Assembly: GCA_964591175.1 (NCBI GenBank)
Contig: CAZQAF010000014.1
Span: 1 to 59,061, forward strand
Length of the DNA stretch: 59,061 nucleotides
Origin: UBA11574 sp964591175
GTDB lineage: Bacteria; Desulfobacterota; Desulfobacteria; Desulfobacterales; UBA11574
Direction of reading: 5' to 3'
Shown piece by piece: positions 15,907 to 24,927 of the stretch (the first letter of the stretch is position 1; each line of letters begins with the position of its first letter). The position numbers were made by a program, and so were the translations under genes. The notes below the pieces were generated by a model. The model was not told the DNA's origin. It made no database searches and worked only from the letters and a program-made list of their open reading frames with translations.

Positions 15907-17733
15907 ATGATAGATACCCTTCACAGTTTTCACATTCCCGTCATGGGGATAGGACATTCCGTAGACACCCCGATTCGGGTCGCACCCTTGGGCATCTCGT
16001 CGGTTATATCCCTTGTCGACGATTTCCTTCTTGAAACAATCCGAAAATACTACGCCGAAAAATTTGGTCTTGCCTACCACAAGATACCCAATAACGAAAC
16101 AGACGGCCGTGCAAAACGAGTTTCGGCATATCTCGATACGGTTCATGAGATTGTTCAAAAAAAAATGGCGGAACTAAAAGCGCAGCCCTTTTTTGAAAAC
16201 AACAACAAACAAAAATATTTTGAACTGCTGCCGGAAAGTTCGCCGTTGAAACAAAAATATAACGATCTGCTTAAAATGGCATCCGGCAGCAAAAGAAAGG
16301 CCCTTGAAAAAGATCTGACAAACCGCATGAAACCCGGATCCATCGATGTCAACATCATGGTTAATTTAGATCGGGTTCATTATTCTAAAAACGGCGATCC
16401 CCTTGGCGTGGAATTTACGGATGCCAAAGCAGGTCTCAGAGGATATGCCAACAGTTGCCTGCAATCTTCAATTGTATTCTCGGCAGGATTCAATCGGCAT
16501 TTGTACAGTTATATGGCCAGGTTCCGTGACTTTTACAGAGACAAACTGGGCTGGATTAAAAAACGAATCATTCTCAAAGTCAGTGATTTTAGATCCGCGT
16601 TAATTCAAGGCAAATTTTTAGCCCAAAAAGGGCTCGAAGTTTTTGAGTTCCGTATCGAATCCGGGCTAAATTGCGGCGGTCACGCTTTCCCCTCCAACGG
16701 CATTTTACTGCCGACCCTTTTGAGTGAATTTAAGGAAAACCGCAAAAGCCTGGCAGCGGAATTTAAACCGCTGATTCTGAAATATTATAAAAAAATGGGA
16801 TGGAAGTACCCCGAATCCGCAATGAACACTCAGCCGCTGATTACCGTACAAGGCGGCATCGGCAACCATGGTGAAGTTTTGAGGCTCACGAAAGATTTCG
16901 GCATGGATTCAACAGGATGGGCGTCTCCGTTTTTGCTGGTCCCCGAAGTCACCTGCGTGGATGATTCCACACGTGAACTCTTGCGAAAAGCAAGTACCAA
17001 TGAGCTTTATCTGAGCGATGTATCGCCGTTGAGCATCCCTTTTAACAACGTTCGCGGAACCGGATCCGAATTATGGACCCGAAAAAAAGTCATGGAAGGC
17101 CGGCCCGGTTCTCCATGCTTTAAACAGTTACTGGTATCCAACACCGAATTTACCGAAAAGCCCATCTGTTTGGCATCACGGCAATATCAATCCTTGAAAC
17201 TCAAAGAAATTGAAAAGATGACGATTCCAACAGAAAAAAAAGAAAAACTTTTTGAGAAAGTCGTCGCAAAAAGCTGCATCTGCGATCATCTGGGAAACGG
17301 GGCGCTCATTGCCCTGGGAATTGCCGATGAAAAGAATTCGCCCCAGTCCATATGTCCCGGCCCCAATATTGAATGGTTCAACAGATTCTACACGCTCAAA
17401 GAGATGACGGATCATATTTATGGAAGAGGTCCATCCCTGGTACCGCCGGAACGGCCCCATATGTTCGCCAAAGAAATCGAAATGTACGTAGACTATTTTG
17501 AAAAGCAAATGTTGGAGAATTCTCACGCAAATAAAGAGATCGATACGATGACCCAGTTTATCAACAATCTTGAACAGGGGCTTGACTTCTGTCTTGAAAT
17601 TGCCCAAAAACCGCCATTTCCCGGGGAAAATTTGAAATCCATATCCGACTGCGTGAAAAAGCAAAAAAACCGATTAAATCGCATCTATTCCCGATTTAAC
17701 GAAAATAGCCTTTGGGTTTCCCATAAATCTTAA
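15907..17733 (+). CDS. Large FabK / nitronate-monooxygenase-like flavoprotein
   Basis: A 608-residue protein I place tentatively in the FMN TIM-barrel group of FabK and nitronate monooxygenase. It begins with an IPVMGIGHSVDTP segment like the family's first strand. It has ESGLNCGGHAF at 251-261, the equivalent of the EAGGH motif with its catalytic His, then TVQGGIGNHGEVLRL (313-327), the phosphate-binding GGI segment, and STGWASPFLLVPE (335-347). A ~100-residue Lys-rich helical insert lies between the first strand and the barrel core, and ~200 extra residues follow. FabK-type enzymes reduce enoyl-ACP, the step otherwise missing from this operon. The assignment rests on motif order, not on overall similarity. 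Confidence 0.6.
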   Translation: MIDTLHSFHIPVMGIGHSVDTPIRVAPLGISSVISLVDDFLLETIRKYYAEKFGLAYHKIPNNETDGRAKRVSAYLDTVHEIVQKKMAELKAQPFFENNNKQKYFELLPESSPLKQKYNDLLKMASGSKRKALEKDLTNRMKPGSIDVNIMVNLDRVHYSKNGDPLGVEFTDAKAGLRGYANSCLQSSIVFSAGFNRHLYSYMARFRDFYRDKLGWIKKRIILKVSDFRSALIQGKFLAQKGLEVFEFRIESGLNCGGHAFPSNGILLPTLLSEFKENRKSLAAEFKPLILKYYKKMGWKYPESAMNTQPLITVQGGIGNHGEVLRLTKDFGMDSTGWASPFLLVPEVTCVDDSTRELLRKASTNELYLSDVSPLSIPFNNVRGTGSELWTRKKVMEGRPGSPCFKQLLVSNTEFTEKPICLASRQYQSLKLKEIEKMTIPTEKKEKLFEKVVAKSCICDHLGNGALIALGIADEKNSPQSICPGPNIEWFNRFYTLKEMTDHIYGRGPSLVPPERPHMFAKEIEMYVDYFEKQMLENSHANKEIDTMTQFINNLEQGLDFCLEIAQKPPFPGENLKSISDCVKKQKNRLNRIYSRFNENSLWVSHKS

Positions 17734-17750
17734 TAGTTTCAGACAATCTA

Positions 17751-18572
17751 ATGACGATAGATCTTTTCTGGCATCTTCTCAAATCCGAGTTCTCTTACCA
17801 AAGTCCCCGAAAACGCCGTTTTTCGGTAAAAAGGTTCCACGGATGGGTAACACTGATTTATTATCTCAGGCTTTTTAATATCATCCTGGTTGAAAGTCTT
17901 ATTGCCCGGAAAAAGCCTTATGAAGGCAAAACATGGGCAAAAGGATCCCTCGACATCCTTAAAATTGTAGAATCGGCAGGCGGAAAGTTTCACATATCCG
18001 GCTTAAAATCACTGAGCAGTTACCAGGGGCCGGTGGTTTATGTCGCCAATCACATGAGCCTTCTCGACACGCTGATTCTTCCCTGCATACTTCTGGCATT
18101 CGGTAAAGTCACCTTTGTGGTTAAAAATGGATTGCTCAGATATCCGTTTCTCGGGACCGTCATCAGGGCCATACATCCCATTGCCGTCACGCGGGAAAAC
18201 CCCAGGCAGGATTTGAAGACAGTGATAAACCAGGGATCGGCGCTCATCGCCGGCGGCTGTTCCATTATGATATTTCCTCAGGCTACCCGAAGCGCCACAT
18301 TCAATGAAACGTCATTCAATTCATTGGGCGTTAAGCTGGCCCAGCGGGCCGGAGTGCCGGTGGTGCCGGTGGCTTTAAAAACAGATTTTCAGGGGAATGG
18401 AAAAATCATTAAAGATATGGGGCCGGTCGATCCCACCAAAACACTTTATATTAAATTCGGAGCGCCGGAGTTGGTGGAAGGCAGAGCACAGGACATGCAC
18501 CGGAAAATCGTCGCATTTATATTACAGAACCTTCGCGCATGGGGGGCTCAGGTTTATTCGAATGTTTCATGA
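17751..18572 (+). CDS. PlsC-family 1-acyl-glycerol-3-phosphate acyltransferase
   Basis: A 273-residue lysophosphatidic-acid-acyltransferase-like protein. It has the HX4D catalytic motif at residues 101-106 (NHMSLLD), a GTVIRAIHPIAVTR substrate block and FPQATRS in the position of the EGTRS motif. A hydrophobic segment around residues 34-50 suggests membrane association. It is the last gene of the acyl-chain operon, 17 bases after the FabK-like gene, so it may transfer the product to a glycerol or other lipid backbone. The Glu of EGTRS is replaced by Gln-Ala, which could change substrate preference. Confidence 0.85.
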   Translation: MTIDLFWHLLKSEFSYQSPRKRRFSVKRFHGWVTLIYYLRLFNIILVESLIARKKPYEGKTWAKGSLDILKIVESAGGKFHISGLKSLSSYQGPVVYVANHMSLLDTLILPCILLAFGKVTFVVKNGLLRYPFLGTVIRAIHPIAVTRENPRQDLKTVINQGSALIAGGCSIMIFPQATRSATFNETSFNSLGVKLAQRAGVPVVPVALKTDFQGNGKIIKDMGPVDPTKTLYIKFGAPELVEGRAQDMHRKIVAFILQNLRAWGAQVYSNVS

Positions 18573-18582
18573 AATATCCGAA

Positions 18583-19002
18583 TCAGGCATCGGTATCCGG
18601 CACTTCCGGCACGGGGACTTTAAAAAATTGGACGCCTTCTTCTTTTAATGTCTTTTCTTCTTCCTTGGTACTGACGCCTCTGATGTTTCTGGCTTCGGTA
18701 ACGCCATAATGCATTTTCAATGCTTCCTTGGCAAAATCAGCGCCGACATCATCAAAGTTTTTTTCAACAAAGTCGACGATCTTATGACTAATCTCCCCAA
18801 GATCCGTCTGTTGATCGGAAAATTGTTTATAAGGATTGGATGCTTTTATGGCAAAGGTCGAAGGCACCCGGGCAATGGAAGTACTGTTACAAACCGGACA
18901 AGCAATGAGCGCCTTTTTTTTCTGCGCTTCATATGCTCTTCGGTCTTCAAACCACCCTTCGAACGAATGGCCGTTGACGCATTGCAAATCGTAAGCAATC
19001 AT
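18583..19002 (-). CDS. DUF1178 family protein
   Basis: A 139-residue protein starting MIAYDLQCVNGHSFEGWF, diagnostic of DUF1178. A zinc-ribbon-like arrangement is formed by C8...H12 and CPVC (about 35-38). The conserved C-terminal part (AKEALKMHYG, EARNIRGVST) is present. Function is unknown. It is convergent with the acyltransferase gene, with ten bases between the stops. Confidence 0.88.
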   Translation of the reverse strand: MIAYDLQCVNGHSFEGWFEDRRAYEAQKKKALIACPVCNSTSIARVPSTFAIKASNPYKQFSDQQTDLGEISHKIVDFVEKNFDDVGADFAKEALKMHYGVTEARNIRGVSTKEEEKTLKEEGVQFFKVPVPEVPDTDA

Positions 19003-19202
19003 AAAATTTTACCCATCGCTTATTTTTGGTTAAACCGAGTCCATCACTCGAAAACACCAAGGCAGCCTTTGATGCAACACTATGAAATATTTTTCGCATG
19101 GCTTTTTTTATTTTTTTTTATTGATAACACATCTCTTTTTATTTTAAAAGTCATTCTTTATCGCCTATCCTTGTCCAAAGTTTTTAAACACAAAGTGACG
19201 TC

Positions 19203-20858
19203 ATGACATCGATTAAAACTGATTTTCTGATTATCGGCAGCGGTATTGCCGGTCTTACCTTTGCCCTAAAAACGGCAAAGTTCGGCGATGTGGCACTGGT
19301 CACCAAAAAAGAGATCAGGGACAGCAACACCTTCCAAGCCCAAGGCGGCATCGCCTCGGTGTTCGGCAAACCGGATTCATTTGATTTTCATATTCAGGAT
19401 ACACTGGCTTCCGGAGACGGCCTCTGTAACCGGGATGTTGTTGAAATGGTCGTCAAAAACGGTCCCGACAGGATTCGTGAACTGATTGATCTGGGGGTAC
19501 ATTTCAATCTCAAAAGCAGCGGATCGTCAGGTGCCGAATCATCCGGAATTGAACCGGATTTGGACCTGGGACGAGAAGGCGGTCATTCTCAAAAGCGGAT
19601 TGTCCATGCCCATGACATGACCGGAAAAGAAGTCGAAAGCGTCCTGGTCGAGCATGTAAAAAATAACCCCCGAATCCAATTGTTTGAAAACCACATCGCC
19701 ATAGACCTCATTACCATTTCAACCCGTATGACAAGAGGCCGGATCACTACGACCCATGAAGACTACTGCTGCGGCGCATATGTTCTGGATCGAAAAACCA
19801 GCCGGGTTAAGACATTCTGCGCCAAAATCACGTTGCTTGCCACCGGCGGCGCCGGAAAGGTTTATCTTTATACCAGCAATCCGGATATCGCGACAGGTGA
19901 CGGGATTGCCATGGCGTATCGTGCCGGGGCCACAGTGGCCAACCTTGAATTTGTTCAGTTTCATCCAACATGTCTGTATCATCCTGAAGCCAAAAACTTT
20001 TTGATTTCTGAAGCGCTAAGGGGAGAAGGCGCAATACTTCTGGATGCTTGGGGAAACCCGTTTATGGAAAAATATGACGCTCAAAAGGATCTCGCATGCC
20101 GCGATGTTGTTGCCCGCGCCATTGATACGGAACTCAAAAAAAGCGGAACAGATTCCGTATTTCTTGACATTTCTCATAAAAATTCCGGTTTCATCAAGGA
20201 ACGTTTCCCCAATTTATATGAAAAATGCTTCAACTTTGGTTTTGATATGACAAAGGAACCGCTGCCGATCGTTCCGGCGGCACATTATATGTGCGGGGGA
20301 GCTGCCACCGATATGCACGGTAAAACGGATTTACAACGGCTTTATGCCGTCGGTGAAACCGCCTGTACCGGATTGCACGGTGCCAACAGACTGGCAAGCA
20401 ATTCCTTGATCGAAGCACTGGTTTACTCCCATGTTGCTGCCCAACAGGCTGTCAAGGATATTGAAACGCTGGATTTTAACCTTATGCCGGACCCGCCGGC
20501 CTGGGATGAGGTCGGCACCACGGACAGCGACGAAGTCATCATGGTTTCTCAAAATTGGGATGAGATTCGGCGATTCATGTGGAACTATGTCGGCATCGTT
20601 CGATCGAACAAGCGTCTGGAAAGAGCAAAACGACGCATTGAAATCATCCAACAAGAGATAAGGGACTATTACTGGGACTTCAAGGTCTCGGCGGATCTTA
20701 TCGAGCTTAGGAATATCGCGATGGTGGCGGAACTGATTATCAAATGCGCAAGACATCGTAAAGAAAGCCGCGGGCTTCACTACAACCTCGAATTCCCCTA
20801 TCGAGACGACAAAAGATGGCGAAGAGACACCGTACTCCGGCGATCATTTCTGGGATAG
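19203..20858 (+). CDS. nadB: L-aspartate oxidase
   Basis: A 551-residue FAD protein of the succinate dehydrogenase/fumarate reductase flavoprotein family. It has the dinucleotide site IIGSGIAGLTFAL, QAQGGIA for FAD attachment geometry, the HGANRLASNSLIEAL segment and a C-terminal helical domain ending in RGLHYNLEFP, the usual NadB tail. It makes iminoaspartate for NAD synthesis, probably using fumarate as electron acceptor in an anaerobe. It stands alone here, away from nadA and nadC; nadD lies at 28390. Confidence 0.93.
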   Translation: MTSIKTDFLIIGSGIAGLTFALKTAKFGDVALVTKKEIRDSNTFQAQGGIASVFGKPDSFDFHIQDTLASGDGLCNRDVVEMVVKNGPDRIRELIDLGVHFNLKSSGSSGAESSGIEPDLDLGREGGHSQKRIVHAHDMTGKEVESVLVEHVKNNPRIQLFENHIAIDLITISTRMTRGRITTTHEDYCCGAYVLDRKTSRVKTFCAKITLLATGGAGKVYLYTSNPDIATGDGIAMAYRAGATVANLEFVQFHPTCLYHPEAKNFLISEALRGEGAILLDAWGNPFMEKYDAQKDLACRDVVARAIDTELKKSGTDSVFLDISHKNSGFIKERFPNLYEKCFNFGFDMTKEPLPIVPAAHYMCGGAATDMHGKTDLQRLYAVGETACTGLHGANRLASNSLIEALVYSHVAAQQAVKDIETLDFNLMPDPPAWDEVGTTDSDEVIMVSQNWDEIRRFMWNYVGIVRSNKRLERAKRRIEIIQQEIRDYYWDFKVSADLIELRNIAMVAELIIKCARHRKESRGLHYNLEFPYRDDKRWRRDTVLRRSFLG

Positions 20859-21017
20859 GTCTTACAGTATTTACATGGATATGCATATCCCTATATTTAT
20901 TCATTTTTAAAGCATGTTTTCATTGACAATGAGGGTTTCTGTATTAAGTTATCTCTACCTTTATGCATATTTTATAGCATAAATAAAATCAGATCCGGTC
21001 GATCATCAGGCAAATAA

Positions 21018-22133
21018 ATGACAACCAAAAGAGACTACTACGAGATTTTAGGCGTCGGGCGAAACGCCAATGAAAGCGAACTGAAAGCCAACTACCGAAA
21101 GCTGGCCTTAAAATACCACCCGGACCGAAATCCAGGCGATAAAGAAGCAGAAGAAAACTTTAAAGAAGCTTCCGAGGCGTATGAAGTTCTTCGGGATCCC
21201 CAAAAGAGAAACATCTATGATCAGTTCGGTCACCAAGGTCTTGAAGGATCCGGTTTTTCAGGATTCAGCGGATTTGAGGATATTTTTTCGAGTTTTGGCG
21301 GAATTTTTGAAGAGTTTTTTGGGTTCAGCAGCGGACGGCGCTCCAGAAGCAGAACTCAAAGAGGCGCCGATCTTCGCTTCGATCTGACGCTCAGTTTTAT
21401 GGAAGCCGCTTTTGGGACGGAAACGAAAATAGATTTGGAAAAATTGGAGATTTGTTCTTCCTGCCAAGGGACAAAATGTGAACCGGGAACCCATCCGGAT
21501 ACCTGTAGGCAGTGCAACGGTTCCGGCCAGGTTTCCAGGAGCCAGGGATTTTTTACCGTTAGAACAACGTGCTACCAATGTGGCGGCACCGGCCAAATCA
21601 TTCCGGATCCGTGTAAGAGCTGCAGAGGCATCGGTCAGATCAAGGTCAATAAAAAGGTGACGGTTAAAATTCCTGCCGGCGTTGACAACGGATCCAGACT
21701 CAGACTCTCCGGAGAAGGAGAGGCTGGTATATACGGCGGCACGCCGGGCGATCTCTATGTTTTTATTCATGTCGAATCTCATGAGTTCTTTGAGCGTGAC
21801 AATACGAACATTATCTGTCAGATAAACATCTCTTTCGTGCAGGCTGCGTTGGGAGATACCATAGCAGTGCCCACCCTGAACGGCAAAAAACAGCTAAAGA
21901 TTCCAAAAGGAACCCAGCCGGGTGATCTTTTTCGCTTTCGCGGCGAAGGAATTCCTTCTTTGAGAAGCGGCAAACGGGGAGACGAAGTCATTCAGGTTCT
22001 AATGAAAACACCCACCCATTTGAATAAAAAACAGGAGGCACTCCTCAAAGAGTTTGCTCAAATCGAATCAAACAAGTTCCCGAACAAGTTAAAACATATT
22101 CTGAAGAGCGGCCTGGATAAAGCATCAAACTAG
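21018..22133 (+). CDS. dnaJ: Chaperone DnaJ
   Basis: A 371-residue type I DnaJ. The order is a J domain with the HPD tripeptide (KYHPDRNPG), a Gly/Phe-rich linker (FSGFSGFEDIF), four CxxCxGxG-type zinc repeats (CSSCQGTK, CRQCNGSG, CYQCGGTG, CKSCRGIG) and the C-terminal substrate domains. The first repeat ends in TK rather than the usual GxG. It is a co-chaperone of DnaK. dnaK and grpE are not adjacent. TTGACA at 20923-20928 could be its -35, but I see no good -10. Confidence 0.96.
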   Translation: MTTKRDYYEILGVGRNANESELKANYRKLALKYHPDRNPGDKEAEENFKEASEAYEVLRDPQKRNIYDQFGHQGLEGSGFSGFSGFEDIFSSFGGIFEEFFGFSSGRRSRSRTQRGADLRFDLTLSFMEAAFGTETKIDLEKLEICSSCQGTKCEPGTHPDTCRQCNGSGQVSRSQGFFTVRTTCYQCGGTGQIIPDPCKSCRGIGQIKVNKKVTVKIPAGVDNGSRLRLSGEGEAGIYGGTPGDLYVFIHVESHEFFERDNTNIICQINISFVQAALGDTIAVPTLNGKKQLKIPKGTQPGDLFRFRGEGIPSLRSGKRGDEVIQVLMKTPTHLNKKQEALLKEFAQIESNKFPNKLKHILKSGLDKASN

Positions 22134-22160
22134 TGTCTTACTAAAGGAGAGTGGCGGACA

Positions 22161-22535
22161 ATGTATGAATTAAAAGTAGTGACCCATTTCGCGGCCGCCC
22201 ATCAGCTCAAAATGGTTTCCAAAAAATGTGAAAATCTTCACGGGCACAACTGGAAAATCGAAATCTGCGTGGCCGGAAAAGACCTCAATAAAGCCGGGGT
22301 ATTGATTGACTTCGGAGAATTAAAGCAGCATGTCTCGGTAATTAAGGCAAAGCTGGATCACAAATTTTTAAATGAGCTCGATGACTTCAACGATAACTAC
22401 CCGCCATCTTCGGAGAACATCGCTCACTATATTGCCACAACCCTCCAGTCCATGATCGAGAGCACCAATATTCAGGTATCACGGGTCACCGCCTGGGAGT
22501 CGGAAAATGCCTGTGCCACCTATACCCTGCCGTAA
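22161..22535 (+). CDS. queD: 6-carboxy-tetrahydropterin synthase / PTPS family
   Basis: A 124-residue PTPS-fold protein. Zinc ligands are H14, H27 and H29 (LHGHN), with the catalytic C23 in KKCENLHG, and a C-terminal VTAWESENACATY with the conserved Glu. In bacteria this family usually makes 6-carboxy-tetrahydropterin for queuosine. AAAGGAGAG precedes the ATG. It lies 27 bases after dnaJ and may be read through from it. Confidence 0.88.
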   Translation: MYELKVVTHFAAAHQLKMVSKKCENLHGHNWKIEICVAGKDLNKAGVLIDFGELKQHVSVIKAKLDHKFLNELDDFNDNYPPSSENIAHYIATTLQSMIESTNIQVSRVTAWESENACATYTLP

Positions 22536-22598
22536 AATATTATGTTGGTCAAATCGTCGAATGGTCGATTCGTCAAATCGTAAAAGCCATTTAACGAT

Positions 22599-23162
22599 TT
22601 AACCTGATTTGAACTGTTCCATCAGCTCATCCCGGGTAATGATTGCTGAAACATCTGTGACATGTTTGCGGATATTTTCCAGTCCCCCTTCCTGACGGTC
22701 GACCAGGATAACCGCTTTGACCACATCCAACCCTTCCGAGCCGGCCCGCTCGATGGCCTTGATGGTAGACCCGCCGGTGGTCGCAACATCGTCGATAATT
22801 ACCACCCGCTGTCCGGGTTTCACATCGCCCTCGATCCACCGGATGATGCCGTGGTCTTTTTTGGTTTTTCTTATGGAAAACGCATTGATGGGGATGTGCT
22901 TTAGTTCTGATACAAATGCAACGGCCATGGCCATGGGATCTGCGCCGAATGTCAGCCCGCCGACCCCGTCAGGCTTCAAATCCTTGATGTTTTCAAATAC
23001 CAGATGCCCCACCAAAAACATGCCTCTCGGACTCAATGTGGTTGGCTTACAATTCACATAAAATTGACTCATTCTGCCTGAAACCAGCTTAAAACTCGCC
23101 TCTTTTGTGTATTTGAACGATTTTCTGCAAATAATCTCGACAAGCTCCTGTTTCATATCCAT
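22599..23162 (-). CDS. pyrE: Orotate phosphoribosyltransferase
   Basis: A 187-residue type I PRTase with the PRPP-binding motif VVIIDDVATTGGST and the SFKYTKEASFKLVSG N-terminal part containing the substrate-binding Lys region. It converts orotate and PRPP to OMP in pyrimidine synthesis. GAGGAA upstream supports the ATG at 23162. It is convergent with queD; a short region of repeated tcaaatcg motifs lies between the stops. Confidence 0.92.
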   Translation of the reverse strand: MDMKQELVEIICRKSFKYTKEASFKLVSGRMSQFYVNCKPTTLSPRGMFLVGHLVFENIKDLKPDGVGGLTFGADPMAMAVAFVSELKHIPINAFSIRKTKKDHGIIRWIEGDVKPGQRVVIIDDVATTGGSTIKAIERAGSEGLDVVKAVILVDRQEGGLENIRKHVTDVSAIITRDELMEQFKSG

Positions 23163-23211
23163 GCTGTTTCATTCCTCGTTCGTATGAAATTATAAAGAAC
23201 GTCAACCAAAT

Positions 23212-24015
23212 TTAGAAGACCAGCCGGTGCTTTCCGCAATAAATATATAATCCCGTCGGATGGGATAGACAGGCCAGGGTTATATTCAATTTCGATGCCA
23301 AATCTACGGCCAGCGAAGTGGGGCGTGAAAATGCCAGCACCACCGGAATTCGCGCCCGTGCCGCCTTTTGTACCAGTTCATAACTGATGCGGGAAGACAG
23401 CGTCAACAAGACGGCGTCATCAAGCCTGCCGTTTAAAAAGAGCTTTCCGACGGCTTTATCCAGCGCGTTGTGTCGTCCCACATCCTCAGCTACGGACAGC
23501 AGCTTGAAATCAATCGTATATAGAGCAGCCGCGTGAGATGCGCGGGTTTGATTCCGTAAGGGTTGGTTTTGGGAAAGATTTTCAAGGCGGTTAAGCGCCG
23601 CAGCAGCGTCCAGGCGAGTATTGTCTTTCAGCGGCTGGATGATCTGATGAAGGTCCTTTACGATTTCTTTTCCGCAAATGCCGCAACTGGTCTGGCTGAT
23701 AAATCCACGCCGGTCCAAAATATCGACAATCTTGTCCCGTCTTGATTTTTTCAATGTGACGGTGACCACATTGGCATCGTCACCCTGGCAACAGGATAGG
23801 GTGTTGACATCTGCCGGTGAATCCACCAGTCCTTCGGCCAAACAAAATCCGGCGGCATGTGCCAGTTCGTCTCCAGGTGTCCGCATCACCACGGAATACG
23901 GTTTTCCTTCAACACGGATCGACAATGGCTCTTCACCGATGAGGCGGTGTTCGGAAGATGCATGGGTATTCTGATCCCAGTACAATACCGTATGTTCAAG
24001 GAATGCCTCTAACAA
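23212..24015 (-). CDS. fdhD: Formate dehydrogenase accessory sulfurtransferase
   Basis: A 267-residue FdhD with the paired cysteines C111 and C114 (TSCGICGKE) that pass sulfur from IscS to the Mo/W-bisPGD cofactor. RTPGDELAHAAGFCLAEGLV and the VAEDVGRHNALDK segment are family blocks. The start is TTG behind AAGGAGAC. No formate dehydrogenase is encoded in the window; the protein presumably serves enzymes elsewhere. The stop is 49 bases upstream of pyrE, so fdhD-pyrE may be co-transcribed. Confidence 0.95.
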   Translation of the reverse strand: MLEAFLEHTVLYWDQNTHASSEHRLIGEEPLSIRVEGKPYSVVMRTPGDELAHAAGFCLAEGLVDSPADVNTLSCCQGDDANVVTVTLKKSRRDKIVDILDRRGFISQTSCGICGKEIVKDLHQIIQPLKDNTRLDAAAALNRLENLSQNQPLRNQTRASHAAALYTIDFKLLSVAEDVGRHNALDKAVGKLFLNGRLDDAVLLTLSSRISYELVQKAARARIPVVLAFSRPTSLAVDLASKLNITLACLSHPTGLYIYCGKHRLVF

Positions 24016-24194
24016 AATGTCTCCTTTATATGCGTTCCATTCGAGTATTTCTTCGATTAAAATCTTGTTATTTGATGTTAATCTCGAACAAGTCGTAAGT
24101 TTTTGCCGAGAAAGATTCTACATGATCGCCATCCGATGTCAATGAATGTTTGTTGCTTCAGCAAGCGCAAGCGCAAGCTCAATAAAAATTTAGC

Positions 24195-24223
24195 TTGACA
24201 AATCAAACGGATTAGCTAAAAAT
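24195..24223 (+). promoter_or_regulatory. Candidate promoter for the rplU operon
   Basis: TTGACA (24195-24200) is followed after 16-17 bases by an A/T-rich TAAAAAT. The -35 overlaps the right arm of a small palindrome (caagct at 24173-24178 with agcttg at 24193-24198), which could be an operator. Confidence 0.45.
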
Positions 24224-24278
24224 AATAAATTTATTAAATCTTGGAAGAATTCAGGTGCCTCAAAAGGAGTTGAAAAAA

Positions 24279-24590
24279 ATGTACGCTATCGTTAAAACCG
24301 GCGGGAAGCAATATAAAATACATGAGGGAGATATTATTCGGGTCGAAAAAATCCCGGGAGAGCCCAACAACCCGGTTTCGCTCGATAAGGTACTGATGTT
24401 TTCAGACGGTGAAAATGTCCGTATCGGGCAACCGGCGCTTGACGACGTAACGGTAAAGGGACATATCGTCGAACAGGGCAAAGGGAAAAAAATCATTGTT
24501 TTCAAATACAAGCGCCGTAAAAGATATCGACGCAAGCAAGGCCACCGGCAACAATATACAGCGATCAAAATAGATCAAATCGAAGCTTAA
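24279..24590 (+). CDS. rplU: 50S ribosomal protein L21
   Basis: A 103-residue L21 starting MYAIVKTGGKQYKI with the C-terminal KYKRRKRYRRKQGHRQ basic stretch. The ATG at 24279 has AAAGGAG upstream and gives the standard length; a GTG at 24255 would add eight unsupported residues. First gene of the rplU-rpmA-obgE unit. Confidence 0.97.
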   Translation: MYAIVKTGGKQYKIHEGDIIRVEKIPGEPNNPVSLDKVLMFSDGENVRIGQPALDDVTVKGHIVEQGKGKKIIVFKYKRRKRYRRKQGHRQQYTAIKIDQIEA

Positions 24591-24597
24591 AATTGCA

Positions 24598-24645
24598 CGT
24601 CGTCACATTTTCTATTCATAGATCTGACACAGATCCGATGACGAC
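24598..24645 (+). promoter_or_regulatory. Nested hairpins between rplU and rpmA
   Basis: An outer stem gtcgtca (24599-24605)/tgacgac (24639-24645) encloses a tight inner hairpin gatctg (24621-24626)/cagatc (24630-24635) with a 3-base loop. There is no U tract. It may be an intercistronic stabiliser or a protein-binding leader for rpmA. Confidence 0.5.
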
Positions 24646-24672
24646 ACAAAATAGAAATCAGGAGTTCGGATA

Positions 24673-24927
24673 ATGGCACATAAAAAAGCAGGCGGCAGTT
24701 CCAGAAACGGTCGAGACAGCCAGGGGCAGCGCCGGGGGATCAAACGATACGGCGGCCAGAGCGTAAAAGCCGGCAGTATTCTTGTCCGTCAACTGGGAAC
24801 CAAAATTCATCCCGGCGACAACGTCGGAATGGGCAAAGACTACACCCTGTTTGCCAAGGCAGATGGTATTGTTACTTATGAAAGACTGGGTCGTTCTCGT
24901 AAAAAAGTAAGTATTTATGCAGAGTGA
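24673..24927 (+). CDS. rpmA: 50S ribosomal protein L27
   Basis: An 84-residue L27 beginning MAHKKAGGSSRNGRDS, without the cleavable N-terminal extension found in Firmicutes. AGGAG lies upstream. The stop overlaps the GTG start of obgE by a GTGA. Confidence 0.97.
   Translation: MAHKKAGGSSRNGRDSQGQRRGIKRYGGQSVKAGSILVRQLGTKIHPGDNVGMGKDYTLFAKADGIVTYERLGRSRKKVSIYAE

Noticed and set aside
24173..24198. gcaagcgcaagcgcaagc short tandem repeat upstream of rplU, considered as a CRISPR or iteron-like array
   Set aside because: Only three 6-base units; no spacers and no cas or replication genes nearby. No CRISPR array was seen anywhere in the window.
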